A program made the position numbers and the translations under genes. From contig CAQDYY010000001.1 in NCBI GenBank assembly GCA_948777935.1, positions 248,001 to 312,000 on the forward strand: a DNA stretch of 64,000 nt, read 5' to 3'. Source of the stretch: an uncultured Clostridia bacterium (lineage in GTDB: Bacteria > Bacillota > Clostridia > TANB77 > CAG-508). Shown here piece after piece: positions 46,335 to 56,081 of the stretch (the first letter of the stretch is position 1; every line of letters starts with the position of its first letter). The notes beneath the pieces are model-generated. The model was given only the letters and a program-made list of their open reading frames with translations. It was not told the DNA's origin and ran no database searches.

Positions 46335-47228
46335 TTATAAATAATTTTTTAGAGTTCTTTGTAGTTTGTCTTTTATTATATTTTTTGCATAATTAGGATT
46401 TAAAACTTTTGCATATTCTCCAAAAGATAAAATATAGCCATATATCCATTCATTTTCTGGATATTTCACTTTTATAATAAAGTTTCCATCTTCTTTTTCC
46501 GTTATTTCTTTACATTCAAATTCATCATATACTCTATAAGTCATAGCTTTATTTATTTCTAGTTCAAGTTCTATAATCTTAATATTATGCTTTTCATTAT
46601 TTTCTTCTTTTGGTAGTTCTCTTTCAAAATGTTCTTGTAACATATTAACTTCTTTTATTCTAGCAATCTTGAATATTCTGTAATCTTGCTTTAATTTACA
46701 ATAACTTACTAAATACCATGATTTATCTTTAAACCATATTTGTAACGGCTCTACAATTCTTTTACTTTCTTCTCCATTAGAATTATAATAAGTAAATTGG
46801 ATTAGCTGCTTATCTAAAATGGCAGATTTAATAATATCAAATCGTTCTTCTTGTATATTACCCCAATTAGAAAAATCAATTTTAATCCAATCATCTATCT
46901 TTTTATTAAATAATATACTTAACTTTTCCAAAATATCTTTTTCATCTTGTCCTTTTACTTTTTTCATTCCTTGTAAGGCAAACAAAATTTGATTTTGTTC
47001 TTTTTCAGAAAGAATAGTTTTATTTAGTACATATTCATCTAAAAGCCCTATTCCTCCGTCTTTTCCTTTACTTGCATAAATTGGTATATTTGCTCCACTT
47101 AATGTTTCAATATCTCTATATATTGTTCTTGTAGATACTTCAAACCTATCAGCTAATTCTTTAGCTGTAACTTTTTTCTTCTGCATTAGTATATATACTA
47201 TTTTAAATAATCTATTATTTACTTGCAT
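46335..47228 (-). CDS. YafY-type transcriptional regulator (HTH + WYL)
   Basis: 297 residues. N-terminal winged HTH (KKKVTAKELADRFEVSTRTIYRDIETLSGANIPIYASKGKDGGIGLL), WYL sensor domain around residues 135-215 with the usual W-Y-L-V-S-Y-C core (KDKSWYLVSYCKLKQDYRIFKIARI) and a C-terminal extension. AGGAGG before the ATG. It is divergent in role from, but co-directional with, the GyrI-like unit it probably controls. Confidence 0.92.
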   Translation of the reverse strand: MQVNNRLFKIVYILMQKKKVTAKELADRFEVSTRTIYRDIETLSGANIPIYASKGKDGGIGLLDEYVLNKTILSEKEQNQILFALQGMKKVKGQDEKDILEKLSILFNKKIDDWIKIDFSNWGNIQEERFDIIKSAILDKQLIQFTYYNSNGEESKRIVEPLQIWFKDKSWYLVSYCKLKQDYRIFKIARIKEVNMLQEHFERELPKEENNEKHNIKIIELELEINKAMTYRVYDEFECKEITEKEDGNFIIKVKYPENEWIYGYILSFGEYAKVLNPNYAKNIIKDKLQRTLKNYL

Positions 47229-47245
47229 ATTTTCCTCCTGTCAAT

Positions 47246-47279
47246 ATTATAGCATAAAATATGACATATGTCTGTCATA
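47246..47279 (-). promoter_or_regulatory. promoter and operator of the WYL regulator
   Basis: -10 TATAAT at 47246-47251 on the minus strand; the dyad TATGACA-gacata-TGTCATA (47260-47279) overlaps the -35 position, fitting autorepression. Confidence 0.55.
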
Positions 47280-47329
47280 TTTCAAAAAAAGAAGATACTA
47301 ATTTCTTAATATCTTCCTAAAAGTTTATA

Positions 47330-48184
47330 TTATTTTTTCTTAATTGGAATCCAAACCTCACTATAGTATTTTTCATCATCAGTTCCTTTTTTATAGTCTC
47401 TTGGATTTGAATACATTTCAATATTGTATCCTGCTGCTATTTCATAATCATTTGAATTAGCTAACCATTCTTTAAATATTCTCTCATTTATTTCTTGCAT
47501 TTTCGTACTTGCAGGACCTATACAAGAAAAAACTGCCCAAGTAAACTTTGGTATTTCTATAACCTCAAAATCTTTAGGTATTTTTACTTCTGAATTATAA
47601 TCATCTCCAATCATATAATCAAATACATCACATCCCATATTAGTATCAATATTAACAGCATACTTTGCATTTATTTTATTAAATGTACTTTTCATAAAAA
47701 ACTTTTTCCATATTTTTGGTATATCTTGATATGCAGTTTCATATTTAAAGCTATCTTTTAAGCCTACAACTTTAAATCTTTCTCTTTCTTCAATTTTATA
47801 CTCCATAGTATAACCACCTTTCAATATTAAATTAATTTTTAATGGTGCAAATTCTTTAATTTTTCCACCTTTACGAACTGATGTTGGAGTACAACCGTGA
47901 AATCTTGTGAAGGCTTTTGTAAAACTATCTGGAGAATCATATCCATATTTTAAAGCTATATCAATTATTTTGTTATTCGTATTTAATAATTCAATAGCTG
48001 CAAGTGATAATCTTCTATTCCTTATATATTCACTTACACTATATCCACAAATGATAGAAAATGCTTTTTGAAAATAGAATGATGATATATATGAATAATT
48101 TGCAATATCTTGGGTAGTTATATTGTTTGTTAAATTACTTTCTATGTATTCAATAGCTCTACTAATTGATTCACTCCAATTCAT
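47330..48184 (-). CDS. AraC-family regulator with GyrI-like domain
   Basis: 284 residues. Two N-terminal HTH motifs of the AraC type (ITTQDIANYSYISSFYFQKAFSIICGYSVSEYIRNRRLSLAAIELLN and IIDIALKYGYDSPDSFTKAFTRFHGCTPTSVRK), then a GyrI-like effector domain (YKIEERERFKVVGLKDSFKYET...). This is the Rob/BltR-like architecture that senses amphipathic compounds. Alone on its transcript. Confidence 0.9.
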   Translation of the reverse strand: MNWSESISRAIEYIESNLTNNITTQDIANYSYISSFYFQKAFSIICGYSVSEYIRNRRLSLAAIELLNTNNKIIDIALKYGYDSPDSFTKAFTRFHGCTPTSVRKGGKIKEFAPLKINLILKGGYTMEYKIEERERFKVVGLKDSFKYETAYQDIPKIWKKFFMKSTFNKINAKYAVNIDTNMGCDVFDYMIGDDYNSEVKIPKDFEVIEIPKFTWAVFSCIGPASTKMQEINERIFKEWLANSNDYEIAAGYNIEMYSNPRDYKKGTDDEKYYSEVWIPIKKK

Positions 48185-48314
48185 AAATTTTACTCCTTTT
48201 TATGTTCTTAAATAAATTTTAACTTAAAAGATTTTGTTATACCCGATATTTCTTGCTAATATTTGTCTGTGAAAAATAGGAATTATATTTCAAATTCCTA
48301 CTCTATAACTAATT

Positions 48315-48515
48315 TTAACTTTTAAATGGGTGTTTTAGCTTATTTTTTATTTCTCCAGTAATTATTTTCGCCCAAATATCATATACATTCTCGCTATCAT
48401 CTTCATTCAGACTAGCTTTTATTTGTAACTCTTTAATTATTTATTAATTTAACTGTGTCTTTTATTCCAAATCCTCCTGCTGAAGTAATAATTAAACCTA
48501 CTTTCTTAAAATTTT
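48315..48515 (-). pseudogene. C-terminal remnant of a flavodoxin-type oxidoreductase
   Basis: Minus strand reads KKVGLIITSAGGFGIKDTVKLINN then, in another frame, IIKELQIKASLNEDDSENVYDIWAKIITGEIKNKLKHPFKS. The pattern VGLIIT(S/T)AGGFG is the C-terminal half of small NAD(P)H/FMN flavodoxin-like proteins. No start and no CGG at the break, so this is a true fragment. Sequence 48190-48310 holds nothing further. Confidence 0.5.
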
Positions 48516-48871
48516 TATTTTACTTTTTTATAAGTGTTTTCACAAGATTTACAAGTAATTCTCATTTCATAGCTGGCTACTTTTTTGTCTAATATTGTAA
48601 TTAAAGGCTCATTATCTTTAGGACAACATAATCTGTTTTTTATAATAATTAATTCATCATTACAATTTTGACCTATCTTACTATCTTCAAAATCTAATAA
48701 TGCACTACCTTGACTTCCACAATTACACTTATATTTTAATTCTAATCTATCATAAGTAGAATAGCATAAATATCCTATATTTTCATTGCACTTATCACAA
48801 TACATCCAACCACCATAATTAGTTGCTAATCTTGTATTTACTAATTCTTTGTTTTTTATTACTCTCGCCAT
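48515..48871 (-). CDS. cysteine-rich zinc-ribbon protein
   Basis: 118 residues with at least four CxxC-like pairs (YCDKC, KCNCG, LCCPKD, TCKSC), so two zinc ribbons are likely. No membrane segment. AAAGGAGACA before the ATG. Not recognised beyond this; it lies in the accessory block. Confidence 0.65.
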   Translation of the reverse strand: MARVIKNKELVNTRLATNYGGWMYCDKCNENIGYLCYSTYDRLELKYKCNCGSQGSALLDFEDSKIGQNCNDELIIIKNRLCCPKDNEPLITILDKKVASYEMRITCKSCENTYKKVK

Positions 48872-48902
48872 AAATTTGTCTCCTTTAAAGATTGTAATTT
48901 GG

Positions 48903-49256
48903 TTATACTTTACTTAACATTTTTATTGCTTCATCTTCATTTTCTACAAAAAATATATTTTTTCCATTATTGCTTTCATATATGAAATCTTTTAATGGTT
49001 TACTTGTATATTTTGAATAATCTCCATATATTGCAAATTTTGTTTGATAATTTATAAATTTTTGCAATATTTCTCCTGCCAACCCTTTACTTAATACAAA
49101 GAAATCTTCTAATACTGCATTTTTATTTAAGGCTATTTTATTACAGTTTGTTTCATATTTTATAGTCATAATAAAATCAATCGCTGATTGAACATCTTTT
49201 ATTATAAGTTCATTACTATTAACTATTGCTATATTATTTATAATTTTTGTTTCCAT
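48903..49256 (-). CDS. DUF4180 protein
   Basis: 117 residues. IINNIAIVNSNELIIKDVQSAIDFIMTIKYETNCNKIALNKNAVLEDFFVLSKGLAGEILQKFINYQTKFAIYGDYS is the DUF4180 pattern, a STAS-like alpha/beta fold. Function unknown. AAAGGAG before the ATG; neighbours are other accessory genes. Confidence 0.85.
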   Translation of the reverse strand: METKIINNIAIVNSNELIIKDVQSAIDFIMTIKYETNCNKIALNKNAVLEDFFVLSKGLAGEILQKFINYQTKFAIYGDYSKYTSKPLKDFIYESNNGKNIFFVENEDEAIKMLSKV

Positions 49257-49284
49257 TTTCTATTACTCCTTTGAAAATTGCAAT

Positions 49285-50001
49285 TTAACGATTACTTTTA
49301 TAATCAATATCGGCTAATTTTGCTTGTTTACACAAGTCTTTTGTTTGTATTTTATATTGTTTTCCATCTTTTATTGTATAAGTTCCACATTGTCTAAACT
49401 CGAAATTAACATCCTTTTTTATACATTGTTCTCTAATATCTAATGCCCAGTCATAATTAAATATTCTAGCATTTATATCAGATTCTCCACCAACAACTAC
49501 TAATTCGATATTATCAAGATATTTTTCAATATCTATTTTTTCTAATAATGGTTGTGCTGTTATACATTTATGCTTTATTGGTAAATCTTTAAATACACCT
49601 AACTTATAATCAGCATTCTTTTGGTTTTCAATAGTACAACATACAACTACATTATCGTATCCATCTCCCCAGTCATTTGGAATACATTTCATAAATCTAT
49701 CAATTCTTTTTGTTAGAAACAAAAAAGTACAATCCTGTCTTTCTTTAATCATTTTCCAACATTCATTTCTCCACTCATCTGCTTCTTCAATAAGAAAATC
49801 CGTAGAAAAACATAAATAAACAATTCCAGATTTCATTTTATAATTACCGTTTTTTAATTTTTCTATTGGCTTTTCAAAGTCTTTTGTCTTAATAATTTCA
49901 TTAGTATTTATATTTCTTTTTGTATCTCCTTTATGAATATAGCAATGTAAACAGCCATCACTACATTTTTTACATCCTCGCCATGGATTCCACATTGCCA
50001 T
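49285..50001 (-). CDS. DUF5131 (phage Gp37/Gp68-like) protein
   Basis: 238 residues. Opens MAMWNPWRGCKKCSDGCLHCYIHKGD: the W-x-P-x-x-GC...CxxCY layout is that of DUF5131/Gp37-Gp68, radical SAM-like proteins first known from phages; FLFLTKRIDRF and VVVGGES...RIFNYDWALDIREQC are also typical. The ATG at 50001 follows GGAGTGA. Probably phage or element derived; substrate unknown. Confidence 0.85.
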   Translation of the reverse strand: MAMWNPWRGCKKCSDGCLHCYIHKGDTKRNINTNEIIKTKDFEKPIEKLKNGNYKMKSGIVYLCFSTDFLIEEADEWRNECWKMIKERQDCTFLFLTKRIDRFMKCIPNDWGDGYDNVVVCCTIENQKNADYKLGVFKDLPIKHKCITAQPLLEKIDIEKYLDNIELVVVGGESDINARIFNYDWALDIREQCIKKDVNFEFRQCGTYTIKDGKQYKIQTKDLCKQAKLADIDYKSNR

Positions 50002-50017
50002 AATTATCACTCCTAAT

Positions 50018-50263
50018 TTATTTTTTGATATGTGCTGTAATAATTGTATAACTATAAGAGTTAATAGTTATTATTATATTATCAATTTCACAATACCAAT
50101 TCTTACCTTGTTTATATATATTACAGTTCTTATTTGAAACTTTATTCTTGCAATATTGAACTACATTATCATTATCTAAATTAAGATTCTTCTTAATTCT
50201 ATCTACACCCATTTCTGTAGTATGGACTTTATCTATATTTTCTAACAATATTTCTTTATTCAC
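50018..50263 (-). CDS. DUF3781 protein
   Basis: 81 residues: MNKEILLENIDKVHTTEMGVDRIKKNLNL...GKNWYCEIDNIIITINSYSYTIITAHIKK, the DUF3781 pattern. Small alpha/beta protein of unknown function common in accessory regions. It precedes the DUF5131 gene by 16 bases. Confidence 0.85.
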   Translation of the reverse strand: MNKEILLENIDKVHTTEMGVDRIKKNLNLDNDNVVQYCKNKVSNKNCNIYKQGKNWYCEIDNIIITINSYSYTIITAHIKK

Positions 50264-50338
50264 TTATAATCATCTCCATATTACTATTTATTATTTTATT
50301 AATTTTTGAAATGAATTTGTATTTAATATATGTAATTT

Positions 50339-50527
50339 CTATTTTAATACTAATGCTTTTTTAGGACAAAAATTTGAACATTTGCCACATCTTATACATT
50401 TATCATAATCTATTTTAGGTGCTTCAAAGTCTTTTTGACTTAATGCACCAACTGGACATACATTTACAGCTGGACATTTATGATTTTGAGGACAATTTTC
50501 TATTATTATTTTTAATTTTCTATCCAT
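50339..50527 (-). CDS. 4Fe-4S ferredoxin-like protein
   Basis: 62 residues from MDRKLKIIIENCPQNHKCPAVNVCPVGALSQ, with CxxxxxCxxxxxCPVGAL and CIRCGKCSNFCPKKAL, so one complete and one variant cluster site. AAAGGAG before the ATG. Small electron carrier; partner unknown. Confidence 0.85.
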   Translation of the reverse strand: MDRKLKIIIENCPQNHKCPAVNVCPVGALSQKDFEAPKIDYDKCIRCGKCSNFCPKKALVLK

Positions 50528-50561
50528 AAATTTATCTCCTTTAAATATTATAATTTGCAAC

Positions 50562-51575
50562 TTAGATTTTATTTAGCTTTTTTGTTTTTGTTACTAACTC
50601 ATCAAAGTCTGAAATATAGTTTTTATCTTGTACAACTCTATATTTTTTATATTCATCTAAAGCCAACTTGTCGGCTATTTCTCTTTTTATTTTTCCATTG
50701 TCTTTTAAAATGTTATATTCGTTAATTTTTAAGAATACTTCTAGTTTTTCTTTCCATTCTTGCATTGAAATAATTTTTCCTAGTTTTACTTGTCTTTCTG
50801 CATAATCAAGATACATAGAAACCAAATTGTTTAATTCTGTAATTTCTTCTTGCGAAAGATAGTTTTTAGCTATTGTTACATCTGTTTCAAGTATTTTTCC
50901 ATTGGGTGCATTTTTCCAAGTTGTTAATCCCATATTTTCCTTTCTGCTACTGGCTCTATTATAAATTATTTCAGGAGCTGTCATACCAGTAATAGCAAAG
51001 TGTAACTTGTTTTGAACATTCTTGTAAAATTCTTGTGTGGTTTCACTATTTTTATCATAATCAAAACTACATTCTTTGTATATATCAGTTATTTTTTGAT
51101 AAAATCTTCTTTCACTTGCTCTAATTTCTTTTATCTTAATTAATAATTCATCAAAATAATCTTTTCCAAATTTTGGCCCATTTTTTAGCATTTCACTATT
51201 AATAACAAATCCTTTTTTTATATATTCTTTTAAAGTCTTTGTTGCCCAAATTCTAAAATCCGTTGCTTCTTTTGAATTTACTCTATAACCAACTGCTATA
51301 ATTGCATCTAAGCTGTAAAAATTTGTATTATATTTTTTTCCATCTGAAGCAGTTACTCTAATTTTTTGAGTAACTGCTTCTTGCTCTAATTCTTCTGTTT
51401 TAAAGATATTCTGTAAATGATATGTTATATTATTTTCTGCCACATTAAATAATTTTGACATTGATTTTTGTGTTAGCCAAAAATCTTCTTCATTATATAA
51501 AACTTCAACAGATATATTTTCGTTATTTTGACTTTGATATATAATTAAATCTTTTAAGTTCTCTATATTATTCAC
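50562..51575 (-). CDS. RhuM-family protein
   Basis: 337 residues. VEVLYNEEDFWLTQKSMSKLFNVAENNITYHLQNIFKTEELEQEAVTQKIRVTASDGKKYNTNFYSLDAIIAVGYRVNSKEATDFRIWATKTLKEYI is the RhuM/Fic-partner signature (cell filamentation Fic-like relatives, from Salmonella pathogenicity island 3). Role unclear; often found on mobile elements or with restriction systems. Monocistronic. Confidence 0.92.
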   Translation of the reverse strand: MNNIENLKDLIIYQSQNNENISVEVLYNEEDFWLTQKSMSKLFNVAENNITYHLQNIFKTEELEQEAVTQKIRVTASDGKKYNTNFYSLDAIIAVGYRVNSKEATDFRIWATKTLKEYIKKGFVINSEMLKNGPKFGKDYFDELLIKIKEIRASERRFYQKITDIYKECSFDYDKNSETTQEFYKNVQNKLHFAITGMTAPEIIYNRASSRKENMGLTTWKNAPNGKILETDVTIAKNYLSQEEITELNNLVSMYLDYAERQVKLGKIISMQEWKEKLEVFLKINEYNILKDNGKIKREIADKLALDEYKKYRVVQDKNYISDFDELVTKTKKLNKI

Positions 51576-51664
51576 ATAACACCACTTCTTCCTTGTTCAG
51601 TTTTTGTTTTAAGAACTATTGTTTGTATTTTATTATATCTTTATCAGCTTGTCAATACTTTTTA

Positions 51665-51712
51665 TGAAATATAGAGAAGTAATTATGAATATAACTACTT
51701 CCCTATATTTTT
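51665..51712 (-). terminator. terminator of the 177-residue gene
   Basis: TATAGGGAAGTA-loop-TACTTCTCTATA, T-rich on both sides. Confidence 0.65.
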
Positions 51713-51734
51713 TCACTTGTATCACATAGGACTT

Positions 51735-52268
51735 CTACTTTTTTCTTTCTATTAGTATAATATTATCTGATGTTAGTGTTTCATATATGAGTTTATTGGT
51801 ATATTCTACATTTCTAGTACTAACATTAATATTATCTCCAATTTTTAAATCATGAATTTCTATTTTTTCTCCATTAGATTCTCTAATTGATACATTGTTT
51901 AGAGATATTGCATATCCTACTTTAACATATGTTTTTCCATTAATAGTAACTTTATGGTCATTTTTCCACTCACAGGTCTTATATATTTCAGAAACAACAA
52001 GGTGTGAAGGATTTTCCACTGTTATTTGCTTTTTTGCTATATCTATCTCTGCAATTATACCTAAAAACGAATTATTTTTAGTAGCTTCTATATCACCATC
52101 TATATGTATTTCTTCTAAATTTGCATCAATTGTTTGAGTATTATTGTTTTGAAAGCTTTCATTTTCTTCACTATTACTTTCAAAAATATTTGATATCTGT
52201 AGCCCTATCATAAAACAAACTATTATACTTACAATTATACCTAATATTATAAGAATTGTTTTTTTCAT
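51735..52268 (-). CDS. membrane-anchored hypothetical protein
   Basis: 177 residues from MKKTILIILGIIVSIIVCFMIGLQI, one N-terminal membrane segment or uncleaved signal, Asn/Glu-rich linker, then a beta-rich outer domain (FLGIIAEIDIAKKQITVENP...HDLKIGDNINVSTRNV), an OB-like DUF3221-type pattern seen in small Gram-positive surface proteins. Function unknown. Confidence 0.75.
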   Translation of the reverse strand: MKKTILIILGIIVSIIVCFMIGLQISNIFESNSEENESFQNNNTQTIDANLEEIHIDGDIEATKNNSFLGIIAEIDIAKKQITVENPSHLVVSEIYKTCEWKNDHKVTINGKTYVKVGYAISLNNVSIRESNGEKIEIHDLKIGDNINVSTRNVEYTNKLIYETLTSDNIILIERKK

Positions 52269-52378
52269 ATTAATCTCCAATTATTTCAAAATATTGGCAC
52301 TATTGTAGCATTTTGAAACAGTATTTGTCAAATTTTATAAAAAGTACACAATATTTAAATTTCTTATTATTTAAACAA

Positions 52379-53029
52379 CTAATTTCCTAATTCATATACA
52401 TGATCTACTTTATTACAAACATTTTGTGAATGAGTTACTATTATAATGCATTTATTTTGCTCTGTCGCTAAAGCTTTAAAAATCTTTAAAATCTCATTTT
52501 CTGTGTCTTTGTCTAAATTTCCAGTCGGTTCATCTGCAATAATTATCTTTGGGTTATATGATAAGCTTCTAGCAATAGCAATTCTTTGTTGCTCTCCTCC
52601 TGAGAGTTTCAATATTTTTCTTTTGCTATGTTCTTCCAAAAGACCAACACTCTTCATAAGTTCTAATGCTCTTTTCTTCTTATCTTTTATTTTTACTTTA
52701 CTTACATCCATAGATAATATAATATTTTCTATTGCCGTTAACCTTGGTAATAGGTTATAACTTTGAAACACAATTCCTATATCTGTATTTCTATATTTGT
52801 CTAAATTCATCTTCTTTAAATCTTTTTCATCGTATAGCACTTTTCCTTCTGTACATTTTTCAAGTCCTGTTATAAGTGACAATAGTGTTGTTTTTCCACT
52901 TCCACTTTTTCCTTTAATAGCATACATTTTCCCTTGTTCAAATTCATAATTTATATTTTTAAATACATATGAATCCTTTGGCGCATCTTTATATCTATAT
53001 CCTACATTTTCTAATTTTAATATTCCCAA
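52379..53029 (-). CDS. ABC transporter ATP-binding protein (MacB/LolD type)
   Basis: 216 residues: Walker A GKSGSGKTTL, LSGGEQQRIAIARS signature, IIIADEPTGNLD and the H-loop VTHSQ. Note that ADEPTG here is normal while in the paralogue at 59808 the same motif needs a frameshift. Partner of the FtsX-type permease upstream, and close to a two-component system. Confidence 0.93.
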   Translation of the reverse strand: MGILKLENVGYRYKDAPKDSYVFKNINYEFEQGKMYAIKGKSGSGKTTLLSLITGLEKCTEGKVLYDEKDLKKMNLDKYRNTDIGIVFQSYNLLPRLTAIENIILSMDVSKVKIKDKKKRALELMKSVGLLEEHSKRKILKLSGGEQQRIAIARSLSYNPKIIIADEPTGNLDKDTENEILKIFKALATEQNKCIIIVTHSQNVCNKVDHVYELGN

Positions 53030-53119
53030 TTTTCCTCATCCTTTCATATATTATAGTAATTTTATAAAGAATTAGTATATTGCAGTCCAACAACGCAAGA
53101 TGCTGATTCTTTTTAAAAT

Positions 53120-54679
53120 TTATGACCTTTCTTTTAGAATAGTAAGTGGACTAAATTTTATAATACTTATCATTGAAGCTAAGCTACTGATGAGTGTTAA
53201 AAGCATTCCTATTCCAAGTAATTCTATTACTACATTAACATCTACTATTGCATCAATAGTATCAATTCTTTGTACTTGTACATTGCCATTAAACCTCATA
53301 TCCATTGGTCCTTTTCCAAAGTTATCTGAAATTTCTTGTTCTTGAACCTTAGCATCTTCTATTTCATTTTGAAGCAACATATTTCCACATGGCTTTGATA
53401 AGTAACTTCCTAGTGTAGCTCCTATCACTAGCATAATAATACCTACAATTAATAATTCTAAAACAAATTGCATTGTTAATTTGAATTTGCTTACTCCAAT
53501 TGTTCTAAATACTCCTATTTCATATTTTCTTTCCCTAATATTTATCATATTGATTACAAATAGAACAACTCCAGATATGATTAATGTAATAATCAAAAAT
53601 GTTGTAGCAAAAGTTTTTACATTTTCAATTGATTTTGTTGCAGTTTCTAGCTCTTCTAAATTTGTATTAACTGTGTAATATTCATTTAATCCTTTTTGCT
53701 TTACTTCTTCTATAAATGCATCTACAACATCTTTACTCTCAACTATAAATGATGGTGTTATAGCTGTTACAAGACTGCTATCATCTTGTACAAGTAAATT
53801 AATTACTCCACTTCCTGTTATAATTTTATTTGCAGATGGTGAATACATATTTTTTGTATCATCTGTGTTTGAATTATCTGTGTAAATTCCTGTTACTGTA
53901 AATTCATATGTCTTTTCGCTATTATTTGGGTTTTTAAACGTTATTTTACTTCCAACAGTTATTTCATTTAATGTAGCTAGTTCTGAACTAATTACACACT
54001 CATAGCTATTAAAATCTGTCATCATTTCGCCTTCAGTTATTTTATATGTTCCATTTACAAAATCAGTCATTGCCTCATAAGAAGAATATCCATTTATTTC
54101 AAAATCTCCTGTAAAATTTCTTGAACTTTGAAATACTTCTTTAGATTTTGTTATTACAGTAGTTGTATTGTTGTTTATAGTAGTATGTCTTTCTCCTCCA
54201 AAGCCTCCTTCTCCTGGTCCTCTTCCCATTCCAGTATTTCCTCCTGTTGTTTTACTTGAAGAAGTTGTAGTTGTTTGTCTGTCTTCTACTTCATATTCAA
54301 ATGAATCTGATGCCTTTGTTATACTATCACTATTTAAAGATGTCTGATATAAATAATAAAATCCTTTTAAATATTCACTATTTCCATAGTTTTCCATATC
54401 ATCAATTGTAAATGACTCAATATTATTAAAAGCTTCTATATTTTCTTTTTTAGCATCCTCTCCTCCTTTAAAATTTGCTGACATTCCTTTTCTGTCAAAT
54501 GAAATACTAGCAATAATATCATGTGATTCTTCATAATTTTTTACAAGCCTATTAGCTGTATTTCTTATTGCTAAGGTTACAGTAGAACTACATGCAATAA
54601 CAGCTATAATAATTCCTATTAGAATGTTCCTTCCTTTGTTTCTAATGATTGAAACTAAACTATTTTTTAAAATATACAT
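53120..54679 (-). CDS. FtsX/MacB-type ABC permease
   Basis: 519 residues from MYILKNSLVSIIRNKGRNILIGIIIAVIACSSTVTLAI. One N-terminal membrane segment, a large extracytoplasmic domain with a Gly/Thr-rich insert (TTTSSSKTTGGNTGMGRGPGEGGFGGERH), and three C-terminal segments (FtsX domain: INIRERKYEIGVFRTIGVSK). Mechanotransmission-type exporter subunit. AGGAGGT before the ATG. With the ATPase it forms one module. Confidence 0.9.
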   Translation of the reverse strand: MYILKNSLVSIIRNKGRNILIGIIIAVIACSSTVTLAIRNTANRLVKNYEESHDIIASISFDRKGMSANFKGGEDAKKENIEAFNNIESFTIDDMENYGNSEYLKGFYYLYQTSLNSDSITKASDSFEYEVEDRQTTTTSSSKTTGGNTGMGRGPGEGGFGGERHTTINNNTTTVITKSKEVFQSSRNFTGDFEINGYSSYEAMTDFVNGTYKITEGEMMTDFNSYECVISSELATLNEITVGSKITFKNPNNSEKTYEFTVTGIYTDNSNTDDTKNMYSPSANKIITGSGVINLLVQDDSSLVTAITPSFIVESKDVVDAFIEEVKQKGLNEYYTVNTNLEELETATKSIENVKTFATTFLIITLIISGVVLFVINMINIRERKYEIGVFRTIGVSKFKLTMQFVLELLIVGIIMLVIGATLGSYLSKPCGNMLLQNEIEDAKVQEQEISDNFGKGPMDMRFNGNVQVQRIDTIDAIVDVNVVIELLGIGMLLTLISSLASMISIIKFSPLTILKERS

Positions 54680-54846
54680 TTCTTTACCTCCTAATCTAGC
54701 AATAATATACAACATAAAGATTGAAGAATTATTGAAAAACCGAAACTAAGATTTTGTACACAGTGGGAACTGCTTACAAAATCTAACTTCCGCCATAATT
54801 ATCTTCTACGGGAATTTATGCCACTGGCATGAATTTCCTAGAATAT

Positions 54847-54886
54847 GAAAAAAGTATTAACAGTAAATTTTGTTAATACTTTTTTC
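54847..54886. terminator. terminator between kinase and permease genes
   Basis: GAAAAAAGTATTAACA / TGTTAATACTTTTTTC stem. A second hairpin, GGAAATTCATGCCA-g-TGGCATAAATTCC, lies just before it (54810-54840). Confidence 0.7.
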
Positions 54887-54887
54887 A

Positions 54888-56081
54888 TTAATTTGGAATT
54901 GTTACTTTAAAAACTGTAAAATTATCTTTATAAAATACCTCTATTTTTCCTTTGTACTTTTCTATGGTAGATTTTGCAATTGATAAACCTAATCCATATC
55001 TTTTTTCTTCTCTATTTCTTGATTTATCTATTCGATAAAATCTCTCAAATATCTTTTCTCTTTCTTCTTCTGGAATCTTCTCTCCCATATTTTTTACTTC
55101 TAATATAATATCATTTTTCTCTTTTTTTAGAATTATTTGCACTTCTTTTTTAGCTTTAGTATGTTTAATAGCATTATCTGTTAAAGTAGATACAATATGT
55201 TCTATATCTTCCTTATTTCCATTTATCATTATATTTGGAGCTATATTGCTTGTTATATTTACTTGTTTTTCATAAGCCATACTTTCAAACATAGAAAGTA
55301 TAATTTCTACTTCTTTTGAAAGATTTAGTTGTTTATATTCTTTTACATTATCTATATTTTCTATTTTTGCAAGTAATAGTAGTTCATTAATCAAATTATT
55401 CATACTATCTACTTCATTTTGAATATAATTTATCCATTTATTAGTACCTATTTCATTTTCTAGTACATCAGCATTTGCTTCTATTACTGCAAGTGGTGTC
55501 TTTAACTCATGTGAAGCATCTGATATGAACTGTTTTTGCTTTTCGAAGGTTTCTTCTACTGGTTTTACAATCATCTTAGATAACTTTTTTGCTAATTCAT
55601 AAATTGCAATAAGTGAAGCAATAGATATAATGATAGCTAATATAAATATTATTTTTATATGTGAGATTGCATCTTCATTTTCTACAAGTGTAATTTTTAT
55701 TGTATTTGGATTTATTCTTCTAACCTTATATACATACTTACCTATAATTCCTTTTTCAGTATTCTTTTTTGCTATTTTTAGTGCATATTCATTTAATATT
55801 TTATCATTTTGTGTATCTTCACTTTGTACAATAATAGAATTTTCTATTAAAACGTTGTATACTCCATCAATATCAATGTTTGGCTTTATCTTATAATCTT
55901 CTGTTCTTATATCTGGATTTCTTTTTGGTTCTTCACCTATAAACCTGTCCATCATAAAATTAGTAGTATTAATTGTGTTATTATAATTTAAAACACTAAA
56001 CAACACAATAATTCCTAAAATAATAACTGATAGTGATACCATAATTAGCAAAAATATTCTTTGTTTTAGCTTTTTAATCAT
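54888..56081 (-). CDS. sensor histidine kinase
   Basis: 397 residues. Two membrane segments (12-35 and about 145-165) frame an extracytoplasmic sensor. HisKA with SDASHELKTPLAVIEANADVL (phospho-acceptor His), then HATPase with N box DNAIKHTKAKKEV, EKIFERFYRIDKSR and G box RYGLGLSIAKSTIEKY. Overlaps the regulator gene by eight bases, hence coupled. Confidence 0.94.
   Translation of the reverse strand: MIKKLKQRIFLLIMVSLSVIILGIIVLFSVLNYNNTINTTNFMMDRFIGEEPKRNPDIRTEDYKIKPNIDIDGVYNVLIENSIIVQSEDTQNDKILNEYALKIAKKNTEKGIIGKYVYKVRRINPNTIKITLVENEDAISHIKIIFILAIIISIASLIAIYELAKKLSKMIVKPVEETFEKQKQFISDASHELKTPLAVIEANADVLENEIGTNKWINYIQNEVDSMNNLINELLLLAKIENIDNVKEYKQLNLSKEVEIILSMFESMAYEKQVNITSNIAPNIMINGNKEDIEHIVSTLTDNAIKHTKAKKEVQIILKKEKNDIILEVKNMGEKIPEEEREKIFERFYRIDKSRNREEKRYGLGLSIAKSTIEKYKGKIEVFYKDNFTVFKVTIPN

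Noticed and set aside
48315..48515. Flavodoxin fragment as another recoded gene
   Set aside because: There is no CGG at the break and no N-terminal half, so it is a genuine remnant.
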